A DNA stretch of 64,000 nucleotides from Rhodoferax sp. (GTDB lineage Bacteria; Pseudomonadota; Gammaproteobacteria; Burkholderiales; Burkholderiaceae_C). Positions 47,236 through 59,643 of the stretch are shown here, piece after piece. The position numbers were made by a program, and so were the translations under genes. The stretch spans positions 16,430-80,429 of the forward strand of contig NZ_JAQTWM010000001.1 of the NCBI RefSeq assembly GCF_028689305.1, given 5' to 3'. Numbering within the stretch: the first letter of the stretch is position 1; each line of letters starts with the position of its first letter. Under the pieces are notes generated by a model. The model was given only the letters and a program-made list of their open reading frames with translations, was not told the DNA's origin and did no database searches.

Positions 47236-48120
47236 TCACACCGCTCGCGGCACGGCCAATCCGGCTAGCCAGTCGGCCATGCGTGGCCAGAGTTTGCTTT
47301 CCTGCTCGCTGCGAAACGGACCAAAATGGCCGATGCGGTGCACGGCCAGATCGGACGGGACAATGCGATGCACCTCGCGCTGGGCGTTTTCATACAAATT
47401 GATCAGACTGTGCGTACCGCGCAGGGTCATCAGCTCGTCATCAGCGATCGACAGGGCTGTGACCGGAAAACGGACGCTGGCATAACGTTGCCGCACCGCC
47501 TCACCCTCCGCGCCCACACTGTAGTTCGGGTGCAGGCACCAGGAACGCCATTGCATCATGACACCGGCAGGCAGGTCTCCCACCTTGCGCAGCCGGCGGC
47601 CCGGAAAATAGCCGAACAACCGGGTCGCCACAGGCACGAGAAAGTACCAAAAATAAGGCACGATGCGCTTGAGCTGCGGCGCGTTCTCGCGCCAGTAGCC
47701 GCTGCCTGCCGCCACGCTGAGCATGCCAGCCACCTTGTGTGTATTCCCCAGCAAGCCCGGCAACTGCGCGCCCAGACTGTGTCCCAGCAGGTACAGCGGC
47801 TGGGCCGGCAGGCAGGCTTTGGCGTGATCAATCACCGCCTCGTAATCACGCACCCAGTCGTGCAAATCGGCCTGGAAGCCCTTGAGCCCGCCGCTGGGCC
47901 GGGAGTCGCCCATGCCACGGTAGTCAAAAGTGCAGACCTGCCAGCCCCGCGCTGACAGCCATTGGGCAAAAGGCGCGTAATAGTCTTGCCGCACGCCCAT
48001 GGCTCCCCCAATAACCACGCTGCCGTGCGCCACGCCCTGGGCCGGGTAGCTGCGCACCGAAATCGGCGTGCCATCGCTGGACAACTGGGTGTAGACGAGG
48101 GGCGAAAACTCGGTGTCCAT
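47236..48120 (-). CDS. alpha/beta hydrolase
   Basis: VCTFDYRGMGDSRPSG, LYLLGHSLGAQLPGL. Confidence 0.85.
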   Translation of the reverse strand: MDTEFSPLVYTQLSSDGTPISVRSYPAQGVAHGSVVIGGAMGVRQDYYAPFAQWLSARGWQVCTFDYRGMGDSRPSGGLKGFQADLHDWVRDYEAVIDHAKACLPAQPLYLLGHSLGAQLPGLLGNTHKVAGMLSVAAGSGYWRENAPQLKRIVPYFWYFLVPVATRLFGYFPGRRLRKVGDLPAGVMMQWRSWCLHPNYSVGAEGEAVRQRYASVRFPVTALSIADDELMTLRGTHSLINLYENAQREVHRIVPSDLAVHRIGHFGPFRSEQESKLWPRMADWLAGLAVPRAV

Positions 48121-48157
48121 GTTGTGCTCCTGTGGTCAAGATAGGGGTTCAAAGTCA

Positions 48158-48181
48158 AAGAAAAAAGCCACCCAAAGGTGG
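48158..48181 (-). terminator. rho-independent terminator for the thiolase transcription unit
   Basis: Minus strand GCCACC-TTTG-GGTGGC followed by TTTTTT. Confidence 0.75.
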
Positions 48182-48197
48182 CCTGTGTGATGAACGT

Positions 48198-49394
48198 TCA
48201 AACGCGCTCAAAGATGCCGGCAGCGCCCTGCCCCATGCCGATGCACATGGTCACCATGCCGTATTTGCCCTGAGTGCGTTGCAGCCCATGGATCACGGTC
48301 GCAGCACGAATCGCGCCGGTGGCCCCCAGCGGGTGGCCCAGCGCAATGGCACCGCCCATCGGGTTGACTTTGGACTGATCCAGCCCCAGGGTGTTGATGA
48401 CGGCCAGCGACTGGGCAGCGAAAGCTTCGTTGAGTTCGATCCAGTCGAGCTGATCCAGCGTCAAGCCACCGTTTTTCAGGGCGGCAGGAATGGCCTCAAT
48501 CGGACCAATGCCCATGAACTGCGGCGGCACACCCTTGGCCGCAAAGGACACAAAACGCGCCAGCGGTTTCAGGCCAAATTGCTTGACGGCTTTTTCGCTG
48601 GCCAGAATCAAAGCGCCCGCGCCGTCGGAGGTTTGTGAACTGTTGCCCGCGGTGACCGAGCCACGTGCGGCAAACGGTGACTTGAGCTTGGCCAGGCCTT
48701 CCAGCGAGGTGTCGGGTCGCGCGCCTTCGTCCAGACTGACCACACGCTTTTTCTCGATGACGCCACCCGTGACCAGGTTCGGCGCACGGTCGATGACCTC
48801 AATCGGCGTGGTCTCGGCAGTGAAGTAACCCGCAGCCTGGGCGGCCAGGGCTCGCTGGTGCGATTGCAGCGCAAAGGCATCCTGCGCCTCACGGCTGACC
48901 TTCCACTGGGTGGCGACTTTTTCAGCCGTCAGGCCCATGCCATAGGCGATGCCGACGTTTTCGTCCTTCTCGAACATCATGGGCGAAAACGAGGGGGCGT
49001 TGCCGCCCATCGGCACCATGCTCATGCTTTCCACACCAGCGGCGATCATCACATCAGCTTCACCCACGCGGATGCGGTCAGCCGCCATCTGGATCGCCGA
49101 CACGCCCGAGGCACAGAAACGGTTGATGGTGACACCGCCGACGCTGGTGGGCAGGCCCGCCAACACAGCAGCGATACGCGCAATGTTCAGGCCAGCCTGG
49201 CCTTCGGGCATGGCGCAACCGCAGACGATGTCTTCGATCGCATTCGGGTCCAGGTTGGGCACCTGGGCCAGCGCGGACTTGAGCACAGCCACCAGCAAGT
49301 CGTCCGGGCGGGTGTTGCGGAAGAAACCGCGTGAGGATTTGCCGATGGGGCTGCGGGTGGCCGCAACGATGTAGGCGTCTTGAACTTGTTTCAT
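48198..49394 (-). CDS. acetyl-CoA C-acyltransferase (thiolase)
   Basis: NRFCASGVSAIQMAADRI active-site Cys, NEAFAAQSLAV, GGAIALGHPLGATGAI, CIGMGQGAAGIFE. Confidence 0.95.
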   Translation of the reverse strand: MKQVQDAYIVAATRSPIGKSSRGFFRNTRPDDLLVAVLKSALAQVPNLDPNAIEDIVCGCAMPEGQAGLNIARIAAVLAGLPTSVGGVTINRFCASGVSAIQMAADRIRVGEADVMIAAGVESMSMVPMGGNAPSFSPMMFEKDENVGIAYGMGLTAEKVATQWKVSREAQDAFALQSHQRALAAQAAGYFTAETTPIEVIDRAPNLVTGGVIEKKRVVSLDEGARPDTSLEGLAKLKSPFAARGSVTAGNSSQTSDGAGALILASEKAVKQFGLKPLARFVSFAAKGVPPQFMGIGPIEAIPAALKNGGLTLDQLDWIELNEAFAAQSLAVINTLGLDQSKVNPMGGAIALGHPLGATGAIRAATVIHGLQRTQGKYGMVTMCIGMGQGAAGIFERV

Positions 49395-49406
49395 GGGGAA
49401 ACTCCT

Positions 49407-49916
49407 TTATTTTTTCGACGTGGGTATCCACGCCCAGATGAATTCACATTGGATGGGCTCAGCACCCGACTCGTCACTGACCTGCACCTGCACGCTGACT
49501 TCGCCCTTGTGGCTTTGCTGCATCAGCGCACGTTGCTCATCCGACAACATGGCCACGGCGCGCATGGCACCCTGGGCACGTTTTTTGAAGTCAATGTGCA
49601 TGCTCTTGGCCAGCGGCAGGCAGTCGTCGCGCACATTCATGCCGACCACCATGCCGGTGGCGGTTTCGGCCAGCAAGGCCATGGCCGCTGCGTGCACACC
49701 GTGGATGTGGTTTTGCACCGGGCGGCGGTTGGCAATGGCAATCTCGACCCGTTGCGGGGTCATCAGCACAAACTCCAGCCCGGCCGTGCCGGTGAAGGGC
49801 ACGGTGCGGCCCATCACCTTGTTGCGCACCCAGGGGCGCAGTGGCGCGGGGACCCGATCCAACTTGGCGAGGGAACGCGCTAGGCGGTTGGGCTTCATAA
49901 CGGCAGCGTGGGTCAT
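49407..49916 (-). CDS. DUF4442-like hotdog domain protein
   Basis: 170 aa ORF, GTAGLEFVLMTPQRVEIAIANRRPVQNHIHGVHAAAMALLAETATG. Confidence 0.75.
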   Translation of the reverse strand: MTHAAVMKPNRLARSLAKLDRVPAPLRPWVRNKVMGRTVPFTGTAGLEFVLMTPQRVEIAIANRRPVQNHIHGVHAAAMALLAETATGMVVGMNVRDDCLPLAKSMHIDFKKRAQGAMRAVAMLSDEQRALMQQSHKGEVSVQVQVSDESGAEPIQCEFIWAWIPTSKK

Positions 49917-49919
49917 CGT

Positions 49920-50066
49920 GGCCTCTTATAGAAGTGAGTTCGTGATTGAGGAAGCGTAGCGCGCGGCTCTCAGGCTAGGTGGACGGAGCGCAGCAACCGG
50001 AACGTACATCTGTACGTGAGGATTGCGAGCACCGCCCAACGACGCCTGGGAGTCGCGCAGTAGCTT
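49920..50066. repeat. candidate intergenic repeat element
   Basis: Non-coding segment between two minus-strand genes with hairpin CGTACATCTGTACG and GTGAGGATTGCGAGCACCGCCCAACGACGCC; repeat status recalled, not tested. Confidence 0.35.
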
Positions 50067-50068
50067 CA

Positions 50069-52477
50069 TCAATTACGAACCGGCTTGCCGGTGGACATCA
50101 TGCCCATGACGCGTTCTTGCGTCTTGGGGTGTGTCAACAGCGAGCAGAAGGCCTGGCGCTCCAGCGTCATCAGGTATTCCTCGCTCACCAGGCTGCCGGC
50201 ATCGACATCACCGCCACACACCACGTTGGCGATCAGGCTGGCAATGTGGAAGTCGTGCGCGCTGATGAAGCCACCGTCGCGCATGTTGACCAGTGTTCCC
50301 TTGATGGTGGCGGCACCACTGCGACCGGCCACCGGGAACAGGCGCTTGTGCGGTGCGCGGTAGCCACTGTCGAACAGGGCGCGGGCTTGCGCCAGGGCGA
50401 CGAACAGCAGCTCGTCCTTGTGCGGCACGACCACATCGCTGTCCAGCAGGTAGCCCAGTTTGCGCGACTCCAGCGCGCTGGTGCCCACCTTGGCCATGGC
50501 GGCGGCGGTGAAGCCTTCGGTCAAGAACGGCAGCAGGTCTTTGCCGGTCGAGTTTGCTGCGTTTTCTGCAGCACGCCGCGCAATGTAGGTGAGGCCCCCT
50601 GCCCCGGGAACCAGTCCAACGCCGACTTCCACTAGGCCCACGTAGCTTTCCATGGCGGCCACGCGTTTGGCGGAGTACACCGCCAGTTCGCAACCACCAC
50701 CGAGTGCCAGGCCACGCACGGCAGAGACCACCGGCACGGCGGCATAACGGATTTTCAGCATGGCTTGCTGCATCTCGGCCTCGGCCCCGTCGATGGCCTT
50801 CACACCGCCGACCATGAAGGCCGGCAGCATGGCTTGCAGGTCGGCCCCGGCAGAGAACATCTCGTCGTTGCTCCAGATCACCAAGCCCTTGTAGTTGGCC
50901 TCGGCCAGGTCCACCGCCTGCACCAGGCCTTCGACCACGCCAGGGCTGATGGCGTGCATCTTGGTCTTGATGCTGGCAATCAGCACATCGGCATCCGCAC
51001 CGGGCAGCGTCCACAGGCGGATGGCTTCGTCTTCATGCAGCGTGGTGCCTGCGGTGGCCGCATCTGCCGCCTGGGATCCGAGCACGTTTTCCGGGAAATA
51101 CTGGCGCACATAAACCGGCAGGCTGCGCACGGGCACAAATTGGCCGGTGGTGGGGTTCCATGAGCCTTGTGGGGTGTGTACACCACCGGCTTCTGCCACC
51201 GGGCCCTTGAAGACCCAGTCGGGCAGCGGTGCGCTGCACAGAGCCTTGCCTGCGTCAATGTCTTCCTTGACCATGTTGGCCACGGTGAGCCAGCCGGCCT
51301 CTTGCCACAACTCGAACGGACCCTGCTTCATGCCAAAACCCCAACGCATGCACAAATCCACATCGCGGGCGTTGTCGGCGATCTCGGCCAGATGCACGGC
51401 AGCGTAGTGGAAGCCATTGCGCAAAATCGCCCACAGGAACTGACCCTGGGCCCCTTCGCTGTTGCGCAGCAGTTGCAGGCGCTCGGCAGCGGGCTTTTTC
51501 AGCATGCGGGCATAGACCTCGTCGGCCTTTTGACCGGCGGGCACATACTCTTTGCTGGCCAGATCAAAACGCATGATGTCGCGGCCAACCTTCTTGAAGA
51601 AACCGGCCTTGGTTTTCTGGCCCAGGTTGCCCATGTCCAGCAAGGTCTTGAGCACCTCGGGGGTGGCAAAGCTGGCGTAAAACGGATCGGTGTCGAGGGA
51701 CAAGGTGTCTTGCAGCGTCTTGATGACGTGAGCCATGGTATCCAGGCCCACCACGTCGGCGGTACGGAACGTGCCGGAGCTGGCGCGACCCAGTTTCTTG
51801 CCGGTCAGGTCGTCCACCACATCAAAACTCAGGCCAAAGTTGGCCACCTCTTTCATGGTGGCCAGCATGCCGGCCACACCGACGCGGTTGGCGATGAAGT
51901 TGGGGGTGTCTTTGGCACGCACCACACCTTTGCCCAGGTTGCTGGTGACAAAGGCTTCCAGGTCGTCGAGGATTTGCGGCTGGGTGGTAGGGGTGTTGAT
52001 CAGCTCCACCAGCAGCATGTAGCGTGGCGGGTTGAAGAAGTGGATGCCGCAAAAACGCGGTTTGATTTCTTCCGGTAGCACTTCACTCAGTTTGGTGATC
52101 GACAGGCCGGAAGTGTTGGAGGCAACGATGGCGTGCGGCGCCAGGAAGGGGGCGATCTTTTTGTACAGATCAAGCTTCCAGTCCATGCGCTCGGCAATCG
52201 CCTCGATCACCAGATCACATTCCTTGAGCAGGTCCATGTGCTCTTCGTAGTTGGCTTGGCTGATCAGTGCGGCGTCTTCGGGCACCCCCAGGGGGGATGG
52301 CTTGAGCTTTTTCAGGCCGTCAATGGCACGGGTGACGATGCCGCTTTTGGCACCTTCTTTGGCCGGCAGGTCGAACAACACCACCGGGACTTTGACATTG
52401 GCCAGGTGCGCTGCAATTTGCGCCCCCATCACACCGGCACCAAGCACGGCAACTTTTTTCACATTGAATCGAGACAT
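50069..52477 (-). CDS. 3-hydroxyacyl-CoA dehydrogenase / enoyl-CoA hydratase (FadB/FadN-like)
   Basis: VKKVAVLGAGVMGAQIAAHLANVKVPVVLFDL; IVASNTSGLSITKLSEVLP; RFCGIHFFNPPRYMLLVEL; hydratase-like ALGGGCELAVYSAKRV. Confidence 0.92.
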   Translation of the reverse strand: MSRFNVKKVAVLGAGVMGAQIAAHLANVKVPVVLFDLPAKEGAKSGIVTRAIDGLKKLKPSPLGVPEDAALISQANYEEHMDLLKECDLVIEAIAERMDWKLDLYKKIAPFLAPHAIVASNTSGLSITKLSEVLPEEIKPRFCGIHFFNPPRYMLLVELINTPTTQPQILDDLEAFVTSNLGKGVVRAKDTPNFIANRVGVAGMLATMKEVANFGLSFDVVDDLTGKKLGRASSGTFRTADVVGLDTMAHVIKTLQDTLSLDTDPFYASFATPEVLKTLLDMGNLGQKTKAGFFKKVGRDIMRFDLASKEYVPAGQKADEVYARMLKKPAAERLQLLRNSEGAQGQFLWAILRNGFHYAAVHLAEIADNARDVDLCMRWGFGMKQGPFELWQEAGWLTVANMVKEDIDAGKALCSAPLPDWVFKGPVAEAGGVHTPQGSWNPTTGQFVPVRSLPVYVRQYFPENVLGSQAADAATAGTTLHEDEAIRLWTLPGADADVLIASIKTKMHAISPGVVEGLVQAVDLAEANYKGLVIWSNDEMFSAGADLQAMLPAFMVGGVKAIDGAEAEMQQAMLKIRYAAVPVVSAVRGLALGGGCELAVYSAKRVAAMESYVGLVEVGVGLVPGAGGLTYIARRAAENAANSTGKDLLPFLTEGFTAAAMAKVGTSALESRKLGYLLDSDVVVPHKDELLFVALAQARALFDSGYRAPHKRLFPVAGRSGAATIKGTLVNMRDGGFISAHDFHIASLIANVVCGGDVDAGSLVSEEYLMTLERQAFCSLLTHPKTQERVMGMMSTGKPVRN

Positions 52478-52559
52478 GTCTTTTCCTGAAATTTCATGGA
52501 AGGTTCTGACCCAGCAGCCCGTTGCAACACAACGCAAGCACAGGCTGCCTGGTGCGGTA

Positions 52560-53018
52560 TCACATTGCGCGAACCCAGGTCTGGGTGCGCCCAAAGAAGG
52601 CGATGGAGCCACGCACTTCGAGCTTTTTGCCGCCCTCAATCGGGGTCAGGCGCAAGGTGTACTCCTTGCCGTTTTCCGGGTCAAGAATCTTGCCGCCTTC
52701 CCAGACTTCTTTGCCTTCAACCTGTTTGGCACCTCGGATGATCTCCAGGCCCAGCAAGGGTTTGTCCTTGCGGTCGTCCGAGCACTCTTTGCACACGGCT
52801 TTTTGGTCAGCATCCTTGCGCAGCAACTTGTCAATGCGACCCTTCAGCACGCCGCCGTTGTCGGCAATGACGATCAGGCTTTTGAGTTCGCCGGTTTTGT
52901 CGTCAATGCTGTGCCAGCTGCCCACGGGGGACATCTGGGCCGATGCCGCACCGCAAGCCGCAATCAAAATAAGAGCAGCTTGCGCACGTTTTACAAGGGA
53001 TAGGGCCTGGTTTGTCAT
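52560..53018 (-). CDS. DUF2147 family secreted protein
   Basis: Signal peptide; SPVGSWHSIDDKTGELKSLIVIADNGGVLKGRI...GGKILDPENGKEYTLRL. Confidence 0.85.
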   Translation of the reverse strand: MTNQALSLVKRAQAALILIAACGAASAQMSPVGSWHSIDDKTGELKSLIVIADNGGVLKGRIDKLLRKDADQKAVCKECSDDRKDKPLLGLEIIRGAKQVEGKEVWEGGKILDPENGKEYTLRLTPIEGGKKLEVRGSIAFFGRTQTWVRAM

Positions 53019-53051
53019 GTAAGTCTCCGGTTGTGGGTGTTTCGGTCAAGT

Positions 53052-54848
<1,797 letters not shown>

Positions 54849-54874
54849 GGGGTTTCTCCTAGAAAAAATGGGAA

Positions 54875-55573
54875 TCAGACAGTGAATGGGGGCACGCGAA
54901 CGGCAGCCTTGCCGTAGCGCAACAAAATGTTTTCGAATCCGGTGTTGGCCCGCTCAATGGCTCCCGGATTTTTCAGGAAGCGGGCTTCGTAGTGCAGCGC
55001 CAGAATCAGACCGTGAATTTCAAACGCCATCTGCTGCGCGTCGGCATCGCTGACCAAATGGCCTTCATCGCGGGCCTGTACTACGGCACGGTACATGGCA
55101 TTCAACCAGGTCTGGACAGAACTTGCCAGCGCGTCCCGCACCGGGCCTGGACGGTCGTCAAACTCCACGGCGCCGCTGATGAAAATGCAGCCGGATTGGA
55201 TTTCAACCGCCACGACTTTCATCCAGTTGGCAAACAGGGCACGCACCCGTGGCAAGCCACGCGGCGCATTCATGGCCGGGAAAAATACCTCATCGGAAAA
55301 CCGCCGGTAGTACTCACGCACCACCGAAATCTGCAGTTCTTCACGCGAGCCAAAGTGAGCAAACACCCCGGATTTGCTCATGCGAGTGACTTCCGCCAAC
55401 GCGCCAATACTCAGGCCCTCCAGGCCAATCTGCTCAGCCAGACCCAAAGCAGCATTGATGATCAACTGCTTGGTCTGCTGGCCTTTTTGCAAGGCACGTT
55501 CACCACGCGAGGCTTCAGAGCCTCGGGCGTCAGCGGATCGGCTCCGCTTGGGTTTAGGATTCAGCTGGGTCAT
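54875..55573 (-). CDS. TetR/AcrR family transcriptional regulator
   Basis: TKQLIINAALGLAEQIGLEGLSIGALAEVTRMSKSGVFAHFGSREELQ. Confidence 0.88.
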   Translation of the reverse strand: MTQLNPKPKRSRSADARGSEASRGERALQKGQQTKQLIINAALGLAEQIGLEGLSIGALAEVTRMSKSGVFAHFGSREELQISVVREYYRRFSDEVFFPAMNAPRGLPRVRALFANWMKVVAVEIQSGCIFISGAVEFDDRPGPVRDALASSVQTWLNAMYRAVVQARDEGHLVSDADAQQMAFEIHGLILALHYEARFLKNPGAIERANTGFENILLRYGKAAVRVPPFTV

Positions 55574-55702
55574 GTTGAACAAAAAGAACGATCGTTCTAT
55601 TTTGCAACATTTCCCTGGATAGTGCACTGCCCAGAGGGCTTCTAGGGGAAAGTTTCTAGCAAATTCAAGGGTTTACCCTGAAAGAAAAGGTTGCCGACCT
55701 GC

Positions 55703-56344
55703 TCACCCCGCGAGCATCAGCGCCAGACAGGCATCGAGTTGTTCACACGGGGAGCGTTTAAACCCCGATCTGACATAACGTTGCAGGCGTCCCCGGACAA
55801 ATGCCGCCATGACAGCGGCACACACCTGAGCCTCCAATGTTGGGGTTACAGCGTTGGCAGTGACGCCCTGTTCGCGCAAACTTTGTTTGAGCGTCGCTTC
55901 AATCTTGTCAAAGAAAAGAGTCATGCGATGTTGCAACCGTTCATGTTCCAACACCAGGGCATCCCCCACCATGACCCGCGCCATGCCCGGATTTTTTTCG
56001 GCGAACTGCAGCAGCATGGCCACCGTCTGTGCCACCCGACGCCGCCCCGATTCCGCTGTCCTGACCTCGATTTGGTTGATCAGTGCAAACACGGTCTGTT
56101 CAATGAAGTCGATCAACGCCTCGTACATCTGTGCCTTGCTGGCAAAGTGGCGGTACAGCGCGGCTTCACTCACCTGCAAGCGGGCCGCCAACGCCGCCGT
56201 GGTGATCCGGTCGCCGTCAGGTTGCTCCAGCATGCCCGCCAAGGCCTGCAAAATTTGCTCACGCCGCTCACCGGGTTTAGGCCGGGAGCGACGCTCCGGT
56301 GTCACAGCAGTCATGAGCGGTTCCGTCATGTAGCGTGTCATCAA
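55703..56344 (-). CDS. slmA: nucleoid occlusion factor SlmA (TetR family)
   Basis: [56 protein letters not shown]; upstream neighbour argB. Confidence 0.85.
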   Translation of the reverse strand: MMTRYMTEPLMTAVTPERRSRPKPGERREQILQALAGMLEQPDGDRITTAALAARLQVSEAALYRHFASKAQMYEALIDFIEQTVFALINQIEVRTAESGRRRVAQTVAMLLQFAEKNPGMARVMVGDALVLEHERLQHRMTLFFDKIEATLKQSLREQGVTANAVTPTLEAQVCAAVMAAFVRGRLQRYVRSGFKRSPCEQLDACLALMLAG

Positions 56345-57231
56345 TGTGAGCGAATCATCGTGCCAAAAGCCTGGTCCGTCAGAATTTCCAGCAGCAGCAC
56401 ATGCGGTACACGCCCGTCAATGATGTGCACCGAGTTGACGCCGCTTTTGGCGGCATCCAGAGCACCGGCGATCTTGGGCAGCATGCCACCACTCAAGGTG
56501 CCGTCAGCAAACAACCCATCAATTTGACGGGCCGTCAGGTCAGTGAGTAATTCACCGGCCTTGTTCAGCACACCGCTGATGTTGGTCAGCATCATGAGCT
56601 TTTCGGCCTTCAGCACAGTGGCCAGTCTGGCGGCTACCACATCAGCGTTGATGTTGTAGCTTTCATTGTTCTCACCAAAACCGATGGGGCTGATGACGGG
56701 AATAAAGGCGTCGTCCTGCAGCGCCTTGACCACACCGGGGTCAATGCTGATGATGTCACCCACCTGGCCAACGTCATGCTCCTTGCTGGCATCGGCACTG
56801 TCCAGCATTTTGAGCTTCTGGGCGCGAATCATGCCGCCATCGCGCCCGGTCAGCCCCACCGCCTTGCCACCCGCGTGATTGATCAAACCGACGATATCCT
56901 GCTGAACCTCGCCAGCCAGGACCCACTCCACCACCTCCATGGTTTCAGCGTCGGTCACTCGCATGCCCTGGATGAATTCGCCCTTCTTTCCCAAACGTTT
57001 CAAGGCTGTTTCGATTTGTGGCCCACCGCCATGCACCACCACCGGATTGATGCCCACCAGTTTGAGTAACACCACATCTTCGGCAAAAGCCGCCTGCAGC
57101 GCAGGATCTGTCATGGCGTTGCCACCATATTTGATGACCATGGTTTTGCCGTGAAACTTGCGGATATAGGGCAGCGCCTGCGCCAGTATTTCGGCTTTGT
57201 CGCGTGGAGCAATGTGGGTCACGTTGGTCAT
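56341..57231 (-). CDS. argB: acetylglutamate kinase
   Basis: [47 protein letters not shown]. Confidence 0.96.
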   Translation of the reverse strand: MTNVTHIAPRDKAEILAQALPYIRKFHGKTMVIKYGGNAMTDPALQAAFAEDVVLLKLVGINPVVVHGGGPQIETALKRLGKKGEFIQGMRVTDAETMEVVEWVLAGEVQQDIVGLINHAGGKAVGLTGRDGGMIRAQKLKMLDSADASKEHDVGQVGDIISIDPGVVKALQDDAFIPVISPIGFGENNESYNINADVVAARLATVLKAEKLMMLTNISGVLNKAGELLTDLTARQIDGLFADGTLSGGMLPKIAGALDAAKSGVNSVHIIDGRVPHVLLLEILTDQAFGTMIRSH

Positions 57232-57360
57232 GGAAGATTCATCCAGCTAATTGGAAACAGTCTGACACAGCAAATTGTGCCGCATGTCGCGATACCCTTC
57301 GCGCAGCCGGTCATCGGCGTCCTCCCGCAGACACCACCGGAGCCACCCGAATACCAGGCA

Positions 57361-59247
57361 TCATGCCCCTGACTGTGCCTGATAGCCATGCACACAAGTC
57401 TGCAATACGCTTTTGATCGCGGGCACATCATTGGCTTCTGCTGCTCGACGTAAAACACGCAAATGTGGCTCCAGTTGTGACCATTCAAGATGATCTTCAT
57501 GCGCCTTCATGATGCGAGGGTGAGCAGTGGGTGTCGGGTTGTCGCCAATCAGCAGTTCTTCATATAGTTTTTCACCGGGGCGCAGACCGGTCACTGTAAT
57601 CTCGATGTCACCATCTGGCTGCAACGCATTGCGCACGCGCAACCCCGAAAGCTCTACCATGCGACGCGCCAGATCCATGATTTTCACCGGCTCGCCCATG
57701 TCCAGCACAAACACATCCCCCCCCTCCGCCATGGCACCAGCTTGCAACACCAGTTGCGCGGCCTCAGGAATCGTCATGAAATAACGTGTGACCTCGGTAT
57801 GGGTCACGGTAAGTGGTCCGCCAGAAGCCAATTGACGCCTAAACAAGGGCACCACACTGCCACTGGAACCCAATACATTGCCAAACCGTACCATGCAAAA
57901 ACAAGTCCTGGGCATGCCGGCCGCCATGGCCTGCAAGACCAGCTCAGCCATCCGTTTGCTTGCCCCCATGACATTGGTGGGCCGTACTGCCTTATCTGTG
58001 GACACCAGCACAAAATGGGCAACCCCACTGGCCAGGGCGGCCTGCGCCATGTTCAACGTCCCAAAGACATTGTTCAAAATGCCTTCACCTGGGTTGTCTT
58101 CAACCATTGGCACATGTTTGTAGGCAGCTGCGTGATACACCGTGTACGGTCGATAAGTTGCACAAACCGCGGCCAAACGGTCAGGATTCGCCACACTGCC
58201 CAACAAAGGAACCAAATCCAGTCGCAATCCAAGCGCTGCACAAACGTCCAGCAATTCCTGGTGAATGGCGTAAAGACCAAACTCGTTATGGTCAAACAGC
58301 AGCAATTGCCGTGGGCGTTGCAACAGAATCTGGCGCGTCAACTCGCCACCAATGCTACCCCCAGCACCGGTCACCAGCACCACCTTATCTGTCAGGTTTT
58401 TGGCCAACAAGGCAATATCCGGGGGCACCGGATCGCGCCCCAGCAAATCTTCGACATCGAGTTCACGAAAATCCTGTATGGTGACGCGGCCACTGGCCAA
58501 GTCTGACAAGCCCGGAAGCGTGCGGACATGTACCGGCAAATGGCGCAAGCTCTCCAAAATGGCATTCCGACGATCCCTGGACACACTGGGCAGAGCAAGC
58601 AGAATATCCGTCACCCCCTGACTTGCGACAACGGCTGTTATTTCTGTGGGCCCGATCACAGGCACACCGTTGACACTGCGCCCAATCTTGGTGGCATCGT
58701 CGTCGACAAAACCAATCAAGGCATATTGTGGTGACAAGTGCAATGCTGCAGCAGTTTGCACCCCTGCCGCACCGGCACCGTAAATCAGCAAACGCCCATC
58801 CATCTGGGCGCCCACACGCCCTAGATCAGCCAGCCAAAATCGGGCGACAGCCCGACTTGCCCCCACCAGAAATAAAAACACCAGCGGCTGAAGCACACCC
58901 AGGCTGCGCGGCACCATCGGCCATTGCGTCCACAGCAAAATGACCGACAACAGCCCGCCATACAGCAGCACCGCCAGGCCAGTTGCCTGCAGTGCAGCTT
59001 GCCCCGTGTACCTGAAAATGGCTCGATACAAACCAAACCGAACGAAAATCGGGATCGACAACACCGGGGCCAAAAAATAGACCCACCATTGCGCTCCCGA
59101 CGGCCAATGGGGCTGGTCGAGCCGCAGGGTGTAGGAAATCCAGGTTGCCAGCAGCGCCAGAAAGATATCCAGCGCCACCACCACCAGCCGCTTCGCCGAA
59201 CGCGGCCACTCAAGTACCCTGCTTTGCATCAACAAACCCTGAGGCAA
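57361..59247 (-). CDS. polysaccharide biosynthesis NDP-sugar epimerase/dehydratase (CapD/WbpM-like)
   Basis: Multi-TM N-terminus; VVLVTGAGGSIGGELTRQIL; FVLVSTDKAVRPTNVMGASKRMAE. Confidence 0.92.
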   Translation of the reverse strand: MPQGLLMQSRVLEWPRSAKRLVVVALDIFLALLATWISYTLRLDQPHWPSGAQWWVYFLAPVLSIPIFVRFGLYRAIFRYTGQAALQATGLAVLLYGGLLSVILLWTQWPMVPRSLGVLQPLVFLFLVGASRAVARFWLADLGRVGAQMDGRLLIYGAGAAGVQTAAALHLSPQYALIGFVDDDATKIGRSVNGVPVIGPTEITAVVASQGVTDILLALPSVSRDRRNAILESLRHLPVHVRTLPGLSDLASGRVTIQDFRELDVEDLLGRDPVPPDIALLAKNLTDKVVLVTGAGGSIGGELTRQILLQRPRQLLLFDHNEFGLYAIHQELLDVCAALGLRLDLVPLLGSVANPDRLAAVCATYRPYTVYHAAAYKHVPMVEDNPGEGILNNVFGTLNMAQAALASGVAHFVLVSTDKAVRPTNVMGASKRMAELVLQAMAAGMPRTCFCMVRFGNVLGSSGSVVPLFRRQLASGGPLTVTHTEVTRYFMTIPEAAQLVLQAGAMAEGGDVFVLDMGEPVKIMDLARRMVELSGLRVRNALQPDGDIEITVTGLRPGEKLYEELLIGDNPTPTAHPRIMKAHEDHLEWSQLEPHLRVLRRAAEANDVPAIKSVLQTCVHGYQAQSGA

Positions 59248-59253
59248 CCCCGC

Positions 59254-59586
59254 TTAGACACCAATTGCAAACGATTCCTTGGACTGCCCTTGTGCGACCA
59301 GAGCAGCGAGCCAACGTGGCATCAACCCGCGGCCGCTCCAGGTTTCTCCGTTCGGCCCACGGTATTTTGCAGGTGCCGGGTTGCTGGATTTGCCTGGTTT
59401 GTTCGTCACTTTGCGCCCTCGCGCTTTGCCACCCTGAAGATCATCCAAGGTAATACCAAAGGCTTCCATTTTGGCGAGGATTTCCTGCACTGTTTTGTCA
59501 AACTCCTTTGCCTTCAACTCATCAGCCTGCTTTTGCAACAATGCGATTTGATTTTGAATGTCGATCAAACTGGTCATATTCAACAC
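59254..59586 (-). CDS. H-NS family nucleoid-associated protein
   Basis: Coiled-coil N-terminus; C-terminal KYRGPNGETWSGRGLMPRWLAALVAQG. Confidence 0.88.
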   Translation of the reverse strand: MLNMTSLIDIQNQIALLQKQADELKAKEFDKTVQEILAKMEAFGITLDDLQGGKARGRKVTNKPGKSSNPAPAKYRGPNGETWSGRGLMPRWLAALVAQGQSKESFAIGV

Positions 59587-59643
59587 CTATACATGAACGT
59601 TAAGAAAACCCAAAGATCCCTGAACATCACTTGGACGTGATTT

